From NCBI GenBank assembly GCA_013042375.1, contig JABDQH010000116.1, positions 24,926-88,925 on the forward strand: a stretch of 64,000 nt of DNA, read 5' to 3'. The stretch is from Woeseiaceae bacterium (GTDB lineage Bacteria; Pseudomonadota; Gammaproteobacteria; Steroidobacterales; Woeseiaceae). The notes under the pieces were generated by a model. That model ran no database searches, had not been told where the DNA came from, and saw only the letters and a program-made list of their open reading frames with translations. Each line of letters begins with the position of its first letter. Positions within the stretch are counted from its first letter, which is position 1. Both the position numbers and the translations under genes were made by a program. This document shows, in pieces, positions 54,649-62,416 of this stretch.

Positions 54649-55806
54649 ATGGAACGCGAACAAGCCGTACGACTGACGCAAAACCTGCTCAAGAAGATGG
54701 TCGAGCGCGAAGGTTCCGACCTGTTCCTGACGGCGGGCTTTCCGCCTGCGATCAAGGTCGACGGCACCATCCACAAGGCCACCGACTCGCCGCTCAATGC
54801 GGAGCAGGCGGCGATGATGGTGCGCTCGATCATGAACGATAAACAGATCAAGGAATTTGACGCGACCAAGGAATGCAACTTTGCCATCGCGCCGAAGGGT
54901 ATCGGGCGCTTCCGTGTCAGTGCATTCATCCAGCAAGGCATGCCCGGGGCCGTGCTGCGCACGATCACGACCGAGATTCCGACGCTCGAGGAACTGGATC
55001 TTCCGCCGATCCTCAAGGACGTCGTCATGAACAAGCGAGGCATGTGTATCGTCGTCGGCGGTACCGGCTCGGGTAAGTCGACGACGCTGGCGGCGATGAT
55101 CGGTCATCGCAACAAGAACTCGCGGGGCCACATCGTCTCGATCGAGGACCCGGTAGAGTACGTGCATCCGCACCAAGGCTGCGTCATCACGCAGCGCGAG
55201 GTTGGTGTCGATACGGAGTCCTGGCACGCGGCCCTGAAGAACACGCTGCGCCAGGCACCCGACGTGATCCTCATTGGCGAGATCCGCGATCGTGAGACGA
55301 TGGAGTACGGCATCCAGTTCGCCGAGACAGGCCATCTCTGCCTCGCGACGCTGCATGCCAACAGCGCTAACCAGGCGCTCGACCGCATCATCAATTTCTT
55401 CCCCGAAGAACGTCGTCAGCAGCTGTTGATGGACCTTTCGCTGAACGCCAAGGCGATTATCTCGCAGCGGCTTATTCCGCGCGAGGGTGGCATCGGGCGC
55501 ATCGCGGCAATGGAAATCATGCTCAACACGCCGCTGATCCAGGATCTCATCTTCAAAGGCGACGTCGGGCAGATCAAGACGATCATGGCCAAGTCGACGC
55601 GGCTCGGAATGCAGACCTTCGACCAGGCGCTGTTCTCGCTCTACGAGGAAGGCATCATCAGTTTCGAGGAGGCCATGCGTAACGCCGACTCGAAGAACGA
55701 GCTCAGGCTGCGCATCAAGCTCGAGAGCAAGCGCGACTCCGCCATCGCGGACCAGCAGGCCGAAAGCCTGCACATCATGGAAGAAGACACGGCTCGGACT
55801 TTCTGA
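54649..55806 (+). CDS. pilU: Twitching motility ATPase PilU
   Basis: A 385-residue PilT-family ATPase with all motor motifs: GGTGSGKST, EDPVEYVHPHQG, LIGEIRDRETM and ATLHANSANQ. The long C-terminal extension ending MEEDTARTF is characteristic of PilU, an accessory retraction motor that works with PilT. It follows pilT by 11 bp. Confidence 0.94.
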   Translation: MEREQAVRLTQNLLKKMVEREGSDLFLTAGFPPAIKVDGTIHKATDSPLNAEQAAMMVRSIMNDKQIKEFDATKECNFAIAPKGIGRFRVSAFIQQGMPGAVLRTITTEIPTLEELDLPPILKDVVMNKRGMCIVVGGTGSGKSTTLAAMIGHRNKNSRGHIVSIEDPVEYVHPHQGCVITQREVGVDTESWHAALKNTLRQAPDVILIGEIRDRETMEYGIQFAETGHLCLATLHANSANQALDRIINFFPEERRQQLLMDLSLNAKAIISQRLIPREGGIGRIAAMEIMLNTPLIQDLIFKGDVGQIKTIMAKSTRLGMQTFDQALFSLYEEGIISFEEAMRNADSKNELRLRIKLESKRDSAIADQQAESLHIMEEDTARTF

Positions 55807-55826
55807 GCGAAAGGAAGGCGCGGTAG

Positions 55827-56885
55827 ATGAACGTCAAACCCCTGCTAAAACTCATGGTGGAGAAAAAGGCCTCGGACCTTTTCTTCGCACCGTTTGCTCC
55901 TGCCAAGATCAAGATCGAAGGCAAGATCATGCCGGTCAACAAGCTCGAAATGTCGCCGAAGATGGTCAAGCAGGCGGCGTACGAGCTTATGAACGAAGAG
56001 CAAATGGACACGCTCACCAAGGAGCTGGAGATAGACTTCGCGCTCTCGGAGGAGGGGCTCGGCCGGTTCCGTGTCAACGTATTCCACCAGCGCGGTAACG
56101 TGGCGATGGTGCTGCGCTTCATCACGTCCGAGCTGCCGACGCTCGACGAACTCGGCATGCCCAAACAGCTCAGGGAACTCGTGATGCTCAAGCGTGGCCT
56201 GATCCTGATGGTTGGTGCCACGGGGGCAGGCAAATCGACGACGCTGGCGGCGATGATCAATCATCGCAACGAGAAGACCTCGTCGCATATCATCACAATT
56301 GAGGATCCGATCGAATTCCTGCATCCGAACAAGCAGTCAATCGTGAACCAGCGCGAGGTCGGGCTGGACACGCGCTCGTATCATCGTGCACTCAAGAGCG
56401 CGATGCGCGGCGCACCCGATGTCATCCAGATTGGCGAGATCCGTGATACCGAGTCGATGCGCGCGGCGCTCGATATGGCCGGAACCGGCCATCTGGTGCT
56501 TGCAACGGTGCACTCTAACAACGCAGCCGAGACGCTCGACCGAATCATCAACCTGTTCCCGCAGGAGCAGCATTCCCAGGTCTATATGGACCTGGCGCAC
56601 TACCTGCGAGCCATCCTGTCGCAGCGCCTGGTGCGGGCACGCAACGGCAAGCGCGTCGCGGCCGTCGAACTCATGCTCAATACGCCGCATATCAAGGACC
56701 TGATCCTCAAGGGCGATATTTCCGGCGTCAAGGAAGCACACAAGGACTCTGGCGAGCAGGGCATGCAGAATTTCGACGACGCGCTGCTGGACCTATACAA
56801 AGACGGCACGATTACGCTCGAGGAAGCAATGTCGCATGCCGATTCGCGCTCGAACCTCGAGGCCAAGGTCAATTTCGGCGGCTGA
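55827..56885 (+). CDS. Third PilT/PilU-family ATPase
   Basis: A 352-residue motor ATPase with intact Walker A GATGAGKST, EDPIEFLHPNKQ, IQIGEIRDTESM and ATVHSNNAAE. By its N-terminus (KPLLKLMVEKKASDLFF) and HPNKQ segment it is closer to PilU than to PilT, but it lacks PilU's long tail. In Pseudomonas the cluster has only pilT and pilU; a third copy directly after them is unusual. It may be an additional retraction motor or a specialised partner. Confidence 0.9.
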   Translation: MNVKPLLKLMVEKKASDLFFAPFAPAKIKIEGKIMPVNKLEMSPKMVKQAAYELMNEEQMDTLTKELEIDFALSEEGLGRFRVNVFHQRGNVAMVLRFITSELPTLDELGMPKQLRELVMLKRGLILMVGATGAGKSTTLAAMINHRNEKTSSHIITIEDPIEFLHPNKQSIVNQREVGLDTRSYHRALKSAMRGAPDVIQIGEIRDTESMRAALDMAGTGHLVLATVHSNNAAETLDRIINLFPQEQHSQVYMDLAHYLRAILSQRLVRARNGKRVAAVELMLNTPHIKDLILKGDISGVKEAHKDSGEQGMQNFDDALLDLYKDGTITLEEAMSHADSRSNLEAKVNFGG

Positions 56886-56936
56886 TTCGTGCACATGCCC
56901 CGGCAGGTCAATGCGCAGGGCTGCGGGTAAAGCGAT

Positions 56937-57830
56937 TTACCAGACGACGCTCGCGGCGTCGAACACGGGCCCGTCCACGCACACGCGTTTCATCGCTTCG
57001 CCTGCGGGCGTCATGATCCTGACCGCACAGCCGGCGCAACCACCGACGGCACAAGCCATGAACTCCTCGAGCGATACCTGGCAGGGCAGGTCGTGCCGCG
57101 CCGCAAGATCCGCGACGGCGCGCAACATCGGCGTTGGGCCGCAGGCGAAGATCTCGGTCTTCGCGAGTGCTTCGAGCGGCAATGCGTCGAGCCACGCGTC
57201 GGCCAGCACGGTCACGTAGCCCTCGAAACACCCATCGTAGCCCTGCAGGCTGGTCAGTCGCGCCGGGATGCCCCAGTCTTCGAGCAACGGCATGGTGCTG
57301 GATACGTCGGCGGGTACGCCCGGAACAACGAGCCGCGATGCCTGTAACTCGAACGGGAACGGGATCTCGGAGCCGAGAATCGCGAACGGCTGCCACTTCC
57401 CCGGTTCGTGCCGCAGGCGCTCGGCGATGAACACCATCGGCGGGATGCCGACGCCGCCGCCGATCAGCAACGTGTTCGGTCGATCCTCGTTGAATTCGAA
57501 CGGTTTCCCGATCGGCCCGAGCACGCTGATCGTGTCGCCGGGCTTCTTGCGCGCCAGCAGGCGCAGGCCTTCGCCGACGATCTTGTAGAGCACATCGATA
57601 CAGTCCTCGTCCGTGCGCATGATCGACAGCGGCCGTCGCATCGGCAATGACTCGTCGCAGGTCAGGTGCACGAAACTGCCGGGCTCGGCATCTGCCGCGC
57701 ATTTCGGTGCGCGAATTCGCATGATGAACTGTTCGCCCGCGAAGGTATCCACGGCGACGACCTCGCCGTCCTCGACGAAGATCGTGTCGCGATTCTCCTG
57801 GGCTTTTTGCTGCGCCGCCGACAGTGCCAT
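56937..57830 (-). CDS. pyrK: Dihydroorotate dehydrogenase electron-transfer subunit-like (PyrK)
   Basis: A 297-residue ferredoxin-reductase-fold protein with the FAD loop RRPLSIM, the NAD-binding GGGVGIPPMVF, and a [2Fe-2S] cluster site of four cysteines (CAVGGCAGC and a later C in RVCVDG). It passes electrons from NADH to class 1B dihydroorotate dehydrogenase; no catalytic pyrD is in the window. It is co-transcribed with ruvX, yqgE and the pyrB relic. A role in another reductase complex cannot be excluded. Confidence 0.87.
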   Translation of the reverse strand: MALSAAQQKAQENRDTIFVEDGEVVAVDTFAGEQFIMRIRAPKCAADAEPGSFVHLTCDESLPMRRPLSIMRTDEDCIDVLYKIVGEGLRLLARKKPGDTISVLGPIGKPFEFNEDRPNTLLIGGGVGIPPMVFIAERLRHEPGKWQPFAILGSEIPFPFELQASRLVVPGVPADVSSTMPLLEDWGIPARLTSLQGYDGCFEGYVTVLADAWLDALPLEALAKTEIFACGPTPMLRAVADLAARHDLPCQVSLEEFMACAVGGCAGCAVRIMTPAGEAMKRVCVDGPVFDAASVVW

Positions 57831-57831
57831 G

Positions 57832-58023
57832 TCAATGCCGTGCCGCTATGGTGCGGGTGGGCAGAGTGCCGGGTGCGGACAGGTAGGTCTCAGCGTCGTC
57901 GAGAATATCGGTGAGCAGGGATTTGTCGAGCCCCTTGAGCGTCAGCAGGTGCCTGAGATTGCCGTCTCGGTCGACCTGCAGCGACGCCTCGTCTCGCACT
58001 ACGTCAGTCGGTTCCGCGTTCAT
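57832..58023 (-). pseudogene. pyrB: N-terminal remnant of aspartate carbamoyltransferase (pyrB)
   Basis: A 63-codon open frame between ruvX and pyrK. Residues 16-49 (LQVDRDGNLRH, LLTDILDDAETYL) match the first 45 residues of Pseudomonas-type PyrB, and the genomic position (after yqgE-ruvX, where pyrR-pyrB-pyrC sit in Pseudomonas) agrees. All catalytic motifs, such as the carbamoyl-phosphate STRT loop, are absent: the frame stops where the second half of the N-terminal domain should begin. pyrK starts 1 bp further on. It may be a degraded gene or a retained leader cistron. Confidence 0.72.
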
Positions 58024-58035
58024 CGCGGCGTGATT

Positions 58036-58461
58036 CTACTCGCTTGCCAGGTATCTTTCAGCGATAAATACCGCCGCCGCGCTGTCGATCTGCTCCTTGG
58101 CGATGCGCCCGCGGGTGCCACTGGCGCGCGCCTCCTTCAGGACGCGCTCGGCCTCGACAGAAGTGTAGCGTTCGTCGACGGTTTCGACGGGGACAGCGTG
58201 GCGCCCGAGCTCCTCGATAAATGCGCGCACGGGTTCCTGCATCGCACTCGCCGATCCGTCCGCATGGGCGGGCATGCCGACGACGAGCAGGTCGGGCTGC
58301 CATTCGCGAATGAGCGCGGCGATCGCATCGTGGTCCACGCCGGACTCGCGGTTGGCGACAACGCCGAGCGGGCTCGCAGATCGGGTCACCGACTGGCCGA
58401 TGGCGACGCCGATGCGTCGCAGACCGAAGTCGAACGCGAGTATCGTTGCCGCTGCGGGCAT
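58036..58461 (-). CDS. ruvX: Holliday-junction resolvase-like/pre-16S rRNA nuclease (RuvX/YqgF)
   Basis: A 141-residue RNase-H-fold protein: LAFDFGLRRIGVAIG is the signature with the first catalytic Asp, VVGMPAHADGSA the second strand with its loop, DERYTSVEAE the glutamate, and QIDSAAAVFI the last Asp. It matures 16S rRNA 5' ends. It directly abuts yqgE (stop at 58462, start at 58461), as in many proteobacteria. Confidence 0.96.
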   Translation of the reverse strand: MPAAATILAFDFGLRRIGVAIGQSVTRSASPLGVVANRESGVDHDAIAALIREWQPDLLVVGMPAHADGSASAMQEPVRAFIEELGRHAVPVETVDERYTSVEAERVLKEARASGTRGRIAKEQIDSAAAVFIAERYLASE

Positions 58462-59025
58462 TCAGGCGTGACCGGCATCCGTGGGCAGGGAGGCGATGTC
58501 GATGCCCAGCGTGCGGGCCGCCGAGTCCCAGCGCTTGTTGAACGGCGTTTCGAAAACGATCTCGGGTGTTGCGGGAACGTTGAGCCACGAGTTCGCGAGC
58601 ATCTCGTCCTCGAGCTGCCCGGCTTCCCAGCCGGCGTAGCCCAGCGCGACGAGTGTATCCTCCGGGCCGTCGCCGAGCGCCATGGCATCGATGATGTCGC
58701 GCGACAGGGTGAGCCGGATATCGTTCGATACGTCCAGCGTGCTCTCGTAGCTGTGGCCGACGCCATGTAACACGAAACCCCGCTCGGTACCGACAGGTCC
58801 GCCCGACATGACGGGCTGTTCCGCGACCCCGGAATCGGCGCCGGCGAGCTCGAGTTGTTCGAACAGTCCGCCGAGCTTGAGCGTCGTGGGTCGATTGATG
58901 ACGATGCCCAGGGCCCCGTCGTCATTATGTTCACAAACGAGCGTCACCGTGGTGCTGAAATTCGGGTCCAGCATGCCTGGCATTGCTATAAGCAACTGAT
59001 TTGTCAGCGAGCTGTCGGACTGCAT
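58462..59025 (-). CDS. yqgE: UPF0301 protein YqgE
   Basis: A 187-residue protein of family UPF0301 (DUF179). MPGMLDPNFSTTVTLVCEH near the N-terminus, GALGIVINRPT and GGPVGTERGFVLH are the family signatures. The function is unknown; the yqgE-ruvX pairing is among the most conserved in gammaproteobacteria. It is 18 bp after the tonB gene. Confidence 0.95.
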   Translation of the reverse strand: MQSDSSLTNQLLIAMPGMLDPNFSTTVTLVCEHNDDGALGIVINRPTTLKLGGLFEQLELAGADSGVAEQPVMSGGPVGTERGFVLHGVGHSYESTLDVSNDIRLTLSRDIIDAMALGDGPEDTLVALGYAGWEAGQLEDEMLANSWLNVPATPEIVFETPFNKRWDSAARTLGIDIASLPTDAGHA

Positions 59026-59043
59026 AGAGACAGTATCGGTCCA

Positions 59044-59949
59044 TCAGTCGCGCTGCACAAGCTGCTCCGTGAACAGGAACTTGTACTCGAACGCGACCGT
59101 ATCGTACTCGGCGGCCATTTCCTCGGGGAACTCGTCGAACGGCGAGGCGCGCTGGATGATGTCGACCGATGCGAGGTCGAGCACCGGGGATCCGCTCGAG
59201 CGGCTGACGTGCGCCTCGATGAGTTCGCCGTTCTCGTCAATGCGTACGAGCATCGTCGGGCTGCCGGTCAGGTTGCCGACATTGCCGAGTTCCGGAAGAT
59301 AGGCGGCACCGACGGTCTCGATGCGGCGTTTCCAGGCATCGAGATACGCCGCGGCGACGGACTCGCGCGTATCGGCCGAAATTATGAGTTGCTGCGGGTC
59401 GTCGTCGGTCAGGAGGAAAGTCGCCGTATCCTCCTGTGGCAACGGCAGCGTGGCCTCCGCGCCGGCCTCCATCGCGATTGCGACACTGTCGTGTGGCTGC
59501 GGTTCGGTGCGGGGATCGATCTCGACCTGGCGGTCGCTCGTGTTTTCGGTCGTGAGCATTTCATCAGCCGTCTGCTCGTGCGCTTTGCTATCGACGATCG
59601 CATTGCCGTCCTCGACGCCGGGGTTGTCGGCCGGCATCGCGCTCTGCAACGGTGCGGACGGACGGATCTGGTCGGTGATGTTGCCGCCGCCCTCCTGGCT
59701 GGCCTGGGCGAGGTAAGTCGATTCGTCGGGCCGATCGATTTGCTGGTCCGGATCCGCAACGATCGTGACTTCGAGGGAGATCGCGTCCGCGTAATCGCCG
59801 GGAATCGGGGCGTTGAACGTAACGCCGATTATCAGGATGCCGTGAATCAGCGCGGCGAGAAACAGCATGGCGGGAAGCCGGTCCGGTACGCCCGGACGAA
59901 ATAATCGCAGCTCGTCGAGTGGATCGACCGGGACGTGGACGTTCGGCAT
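59044..59949 (-). CDS. tonB: TonB-like energy transducer
   Basis: A 301-residue protein with an N-terminal helix (AMLFLAALIHGILIIGVTF), a long acidic linker (about residues 50-205) in place of the classical Pro-rich one, and a C-terminal TonB_C domain (AYLDAWKRRIETVGAAYLPE, SGSPVLDLASVDIIQRASPF). The AWKRRIE segment and VLD are family features. It is comparable with tonB3 in the Pseudomonas pilG locus, which is linked to twitching motility. It lies between gshB and yqgE. Confidence 0.9.
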   Translation of the reverse strand: MPNVHVPVDPLDELRLFRPGVPDRLPAMLFLAALIHGILIIGVTFNAPIPGDYADAISLEVTIVADPDQQIDRPDESTYLAQASQEGGGNITDQIRPSAPLQSAMPADNPGVEDGNAIVDSKAHEQTADEMLTTENTSDRQVEIDPRTEPQPHDSVAIAMEAGAEATLPLPQEDTATFLLTDDDPQQLIISADTRESVAAAYLDAWKRRIETVGAAYLPELGNVGNLTGSPTMLVRIDENGELIEAHVSRSSGSPVLDLASVDIIQRASPFDEFPEEMAAEYDTVAFEYKFLFTEQLVQRD

Positions 59950-59959
59950 ACCCTGAATC

Positions 59960-60913
59960 TTATAACCGGCTTTCGATGGCGTCGAACATGAGGCCTGCGA
60001 TGTTGAGGCCGAACTGCTTGTCGAGTTCCCGGATGCCGGTCGGACTCGTGACGTTTACCTCGGTCAGGCAGTCGCCAATGATATCGATGCCGGCGAATAC
60101 CACGCCCGCATCGCGCAGGACCGGGCCGATCTGTGCGCAGATTTCGAAGTCGCGCTCGGACATCTCCTGTCCGACGGCTACGGCCCCCGCGACGATGTTG
60201 CCGCGATTGTCCTCATCGCTTGGAATGCGCGCGAGTGCGAACGGGACAGGTTCGCCTTCGATCAGCAGTATGCGCTTGTCACCGGCGCTGATCTGGGGAA
60301 TGAACTCCTGCACCATGGCGAACCGCGTTCCGTAATCCGTCAGGGTCTCGAATACGACGTTGGCGTTCTTGTCGTTGCTGGTCACGACGAAGATCGAGCG
60401 ACCGCCCATACCGTCGAGCGGCTTGGCGACGACGTGGCCATGCTCGCCGAGAAAGGCCTTCATGTCCTCCATCGAGCGCGTTATCAACGTGCTCGGCGTG
60501 ATCTCGGGAAACCAGGCCGTGTAGGCCTTTTCATTCATGTCCCTGAGTGCCTGCGGGGCATTGACGACGAGCGCGCCGGCCTGCTCCGCACGGTCCAGAA
60601 TGTAAGTCGTATAGACATATTCCATGTCGAACGGCGGGTCTTTGCGCATGAGAATCGCATCCAGTTCGCCAAGCGCAAGCTCGCCCGTGTCCCCGAGTTC
60701 ATACCAGTCGTCGTCGTTATCGCGAACCTGCAAAAGTGTGGACTGGCCGAGCGCTACGCCCGACGACAAACTGACATGCTTCTGCTCGAAGTAATGGATT
60801 TCGGCGCCGCGGCGCTGTGCCTCGAGCAGCATCGCAAAGGATGAATCCTTGTACGGCGTGATCGAGCCGACAGGGTCCATGATGATGCCGATTCTGAGAG
60901 GGTTCGATGCCAT
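59960..60913 (-). CDS. gshB: Glutathione synthetase
   Basis: A 317-residue ATP-grasp enzyme that adds glycine to gamma-glutamylcysteine. The N-terminal IGIIMDPVGSITPYKDSSFAM and the ATP-grasp segments KPLDGMGGRSIF, RILLIEGEPVPFALARIPS and NVTSPTGIRELD are diagnostic. The start at 60913 gives the standard N-terminus over an open extension to 60952. It is divergent from pilG, as in Pseudomonas. Confidence 0.97.
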   Translation of the reverse strand: MASNPLRIGIIMDPVGSITPYKDSSFAMLLEAQRRGAEIHYFEQKHVSLSSGVALGQSTLLQVRDNDDDWYELGDTGELALGELDAILMRKDPPFDMEYVYTTYILDRAEQAGALVVNAPQALRDMNEKAYTAWFPEITPSTLITRSMEDMKAFLGEHGHVVAKPLDGMGGRSIFVVTSNDKNANVVFETLTDYGTRFAMVQEFIPQISAGDKRILLIEGEPVPFALARIPSDEDNRGNIVAGAVAVGQEMSERDFEICAQIGPVLRDAGVVFAGIDIIGDCLTEVNVTSPTGIRELDKQFGLNIAGLMFDAIESRL

Positions 60914-61071
60914 CGAAGTTCGGAATTCACCGGATTGTGACGAGGCGGCCAACTATACAGCGATTTTGCGCGTAAGCGCCCGAATTCCAGCCCATTTGCG
61001 GTTTGCCATGAGCGTCGTAGCGGCACTTATGTCAATATGGTACAAGTCGGTTTTCTGAGTGGGGATAACAG

Positions 61072-61464
61072 GTGGCAAGCAACGCGCCCAGGTCATTGAA
61101 CGGCCTCAAAATACTCGTTGTGGACGACAGTAAGACGATCCGCCGGACGGCCGAGACGCTGCTGACCAAGGAGGGTTGCCAGGTATTCACAGCCATCGAC
61201 GGTTTCGATGCGCTTTCCAAGATCGCCGACCACCAGCCGGACCTCATATTCGTCGACATCATGATGCCGCGCCTGGACGGCTACGAAACCTGCTCCCTGA
61301 TCAAGCACAATAAGACCTTCCGGGAGACGCCGGTTATCATGCTGTCCTCCAAGGACGGTCTGTTCGATCGGGCACGCGGCCGTATCGTCGGCTCGGAACA
61401 ATATCTGACCAAGCCGTTCACCAGGGACGAATTGATTGGCGCGATCAGCAACCAGATCAACTAG
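61072..61464 (+). CDS. pilG: Pil-Chp response regulator PilG
   Basis: A 130-residue CheY-like receiver. The acidic pair is VVDDSK, the phosphorylation site Asp lies in FVDIMMPRLDGYE, and the switch Thr/Ser and Lys are in MLSSKDG and LTKPF. PilG signals from the ChpA kinase to the extension motor PilB. It starts with GTG 61072 behind GGGGATAA. It begins the pilGHIJ operon. Confidence 0.95.
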   Translation: MASNAPRSLNGLKILVVDDSKTIRRTAETLLTKEGCQVFTAIDGFDALSKIADHQPDLIFVDIMMPRLDGYETCSLIKHNKTFRETPVIMLSSKDGLFDRARGRIVGSEQYLTKPFTRDELIGAISNQIN

Positions 61465-61474
61465 GTGCAGCAGG

Positions 61475-61840
61475 ATGGCCAAAGTACTGATTATTGATGA
61501 TTCACCGACGGAGCTGCACCTGTTCCAGAGCATGCTGGAGAAGGCCGGCTTCGAGACGCTCCTGGCCGACAGCGGTGAGGACGGTATTCGCCAGGCTGCG
61601 GCAACGCAGCCCGACTGCATTCTCATGGATGTCGTCATGCCGGGCATGAACGGGTTCCAGGCGACGCGGGAGCTGACCCGGGACCCGCAGACGTCGAACA
61701 TCCCCGTGATCATGATCACGTCGAAAGACCAGGAAACGGACAAGATCTGGGGCATGCGGCAGGGTGCGGTCGAATATCTGGTCAAGCCCGTCGCGGACAA
61801 GGAACTCGTCGCGAAGATTAATTCGGTGATGGCAGCCTGA
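61475..61840 (+). CDS. pilH: Pil-Chp response regulator PilH
   Basis: A 121-residue CheY-like receiver with IDDSP, the phosphoacceptor in LMDVVMPGMNGF, ITSKDQ and VKPVADKEL. PilH is the second regulator of the Pil-Chp system, acting in phosphate flow and retraction. The ATG at 61475 with GCAGGATG context is chosen over an upstream in-frame start at 61436 overlapping pilG. It lies 10 bp after pilG. Confidence 0.95.
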   Translation: MAKVLIIDDSPTELHLFQSMLEKAGFETLLADSGEDGIRQAAATQPDCILMDVVMPGMNGFQATRELTRDPQTSNIPVIMITSKDQETDKIWGMRQGAVEYLVKPVADKELVAKINSVMAA

Positions 61841-61841
61841 A

Positions 61842-62402
61842 GTGGTGGAGACTTCACTCGCAGCGCTGGTGGAGCGGCCGTTCGAGCTGCTCCAGGCGAT
61901 GGAGCGCCGCAGTCGCGATGCGCATGCGGGCAGGGAGGCCGGAGTCGGGCCCGCGGAGTGGGTCGGCGTCGGCTTCCGTATCGGCGAGGAGCAGTTCGTC
62001 GCTGAGCGTGACCAGGTACGAGAGGTTCTGATGCTGCCGGAAAGCAGCACGCGGGTTCCCGGGGCGCACCGCTGGCTGCTCGGCATTGCCAACCTGCGTG
62101 GGCACTTGCTGCCGCTCGTCGACGTCAAGCTCTTGCTGGGAAGCGGCCGCACGACGCTGCGACGCACGGCCCGTGTGATCTCGGTCAACCACCGCGAAGT
62201 GCCCGCCGGCCTCGTCGTGGATGAGGTGCTGGGCTTTCGGCGTTTCGGCGATCACGAGTATTCGAACGAGGCGGTGGAGACCATCGTTCGTTGCGAGCGG
62301 TTTCTGAAAGGGGCGTACCGGAGGGGCGGGGACTCCTGGCCCGTATTCGACCTGTTCGACTTCGTTGAAAGCAATCTATTTCTGCAGGCCGCTGCGGACT
62401 GA
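61842..62402 (+). CDS. pilI: CheW-like coupling protein PilI
   Basis: A 186-residue CheW-domain protein. After a short N-terminal helix region ([20 protein letters not shown]), the CheW fold has [15 protein letters not shown], the receptor/kinase contact [16 protein letters not shown], and [10 protein letters not shown]. It links PilJ to the ChpA kinase. It starts with GTG 61842, 1 bp after the pilH stop. Confidence 0.93.
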   Translation: MVETSLAALVERPFELLQAMERRSRDAHAGREAGVGPAEWVGVGFRIGEEQFVAERDQVREVLMLPESSTRVPGAHRWLLGIANLRGHLLPLVDVKLLLGSGRTTLRRTARVISVNHREVPAGLVVDEVLGFRRFGDHEYSNEAVETIVRCERFLKGAYRRGGDSWPVFDLFDFVESNLFLQAAAD

Positions 62403-62416
62403 GGGTCTGGAAAACT

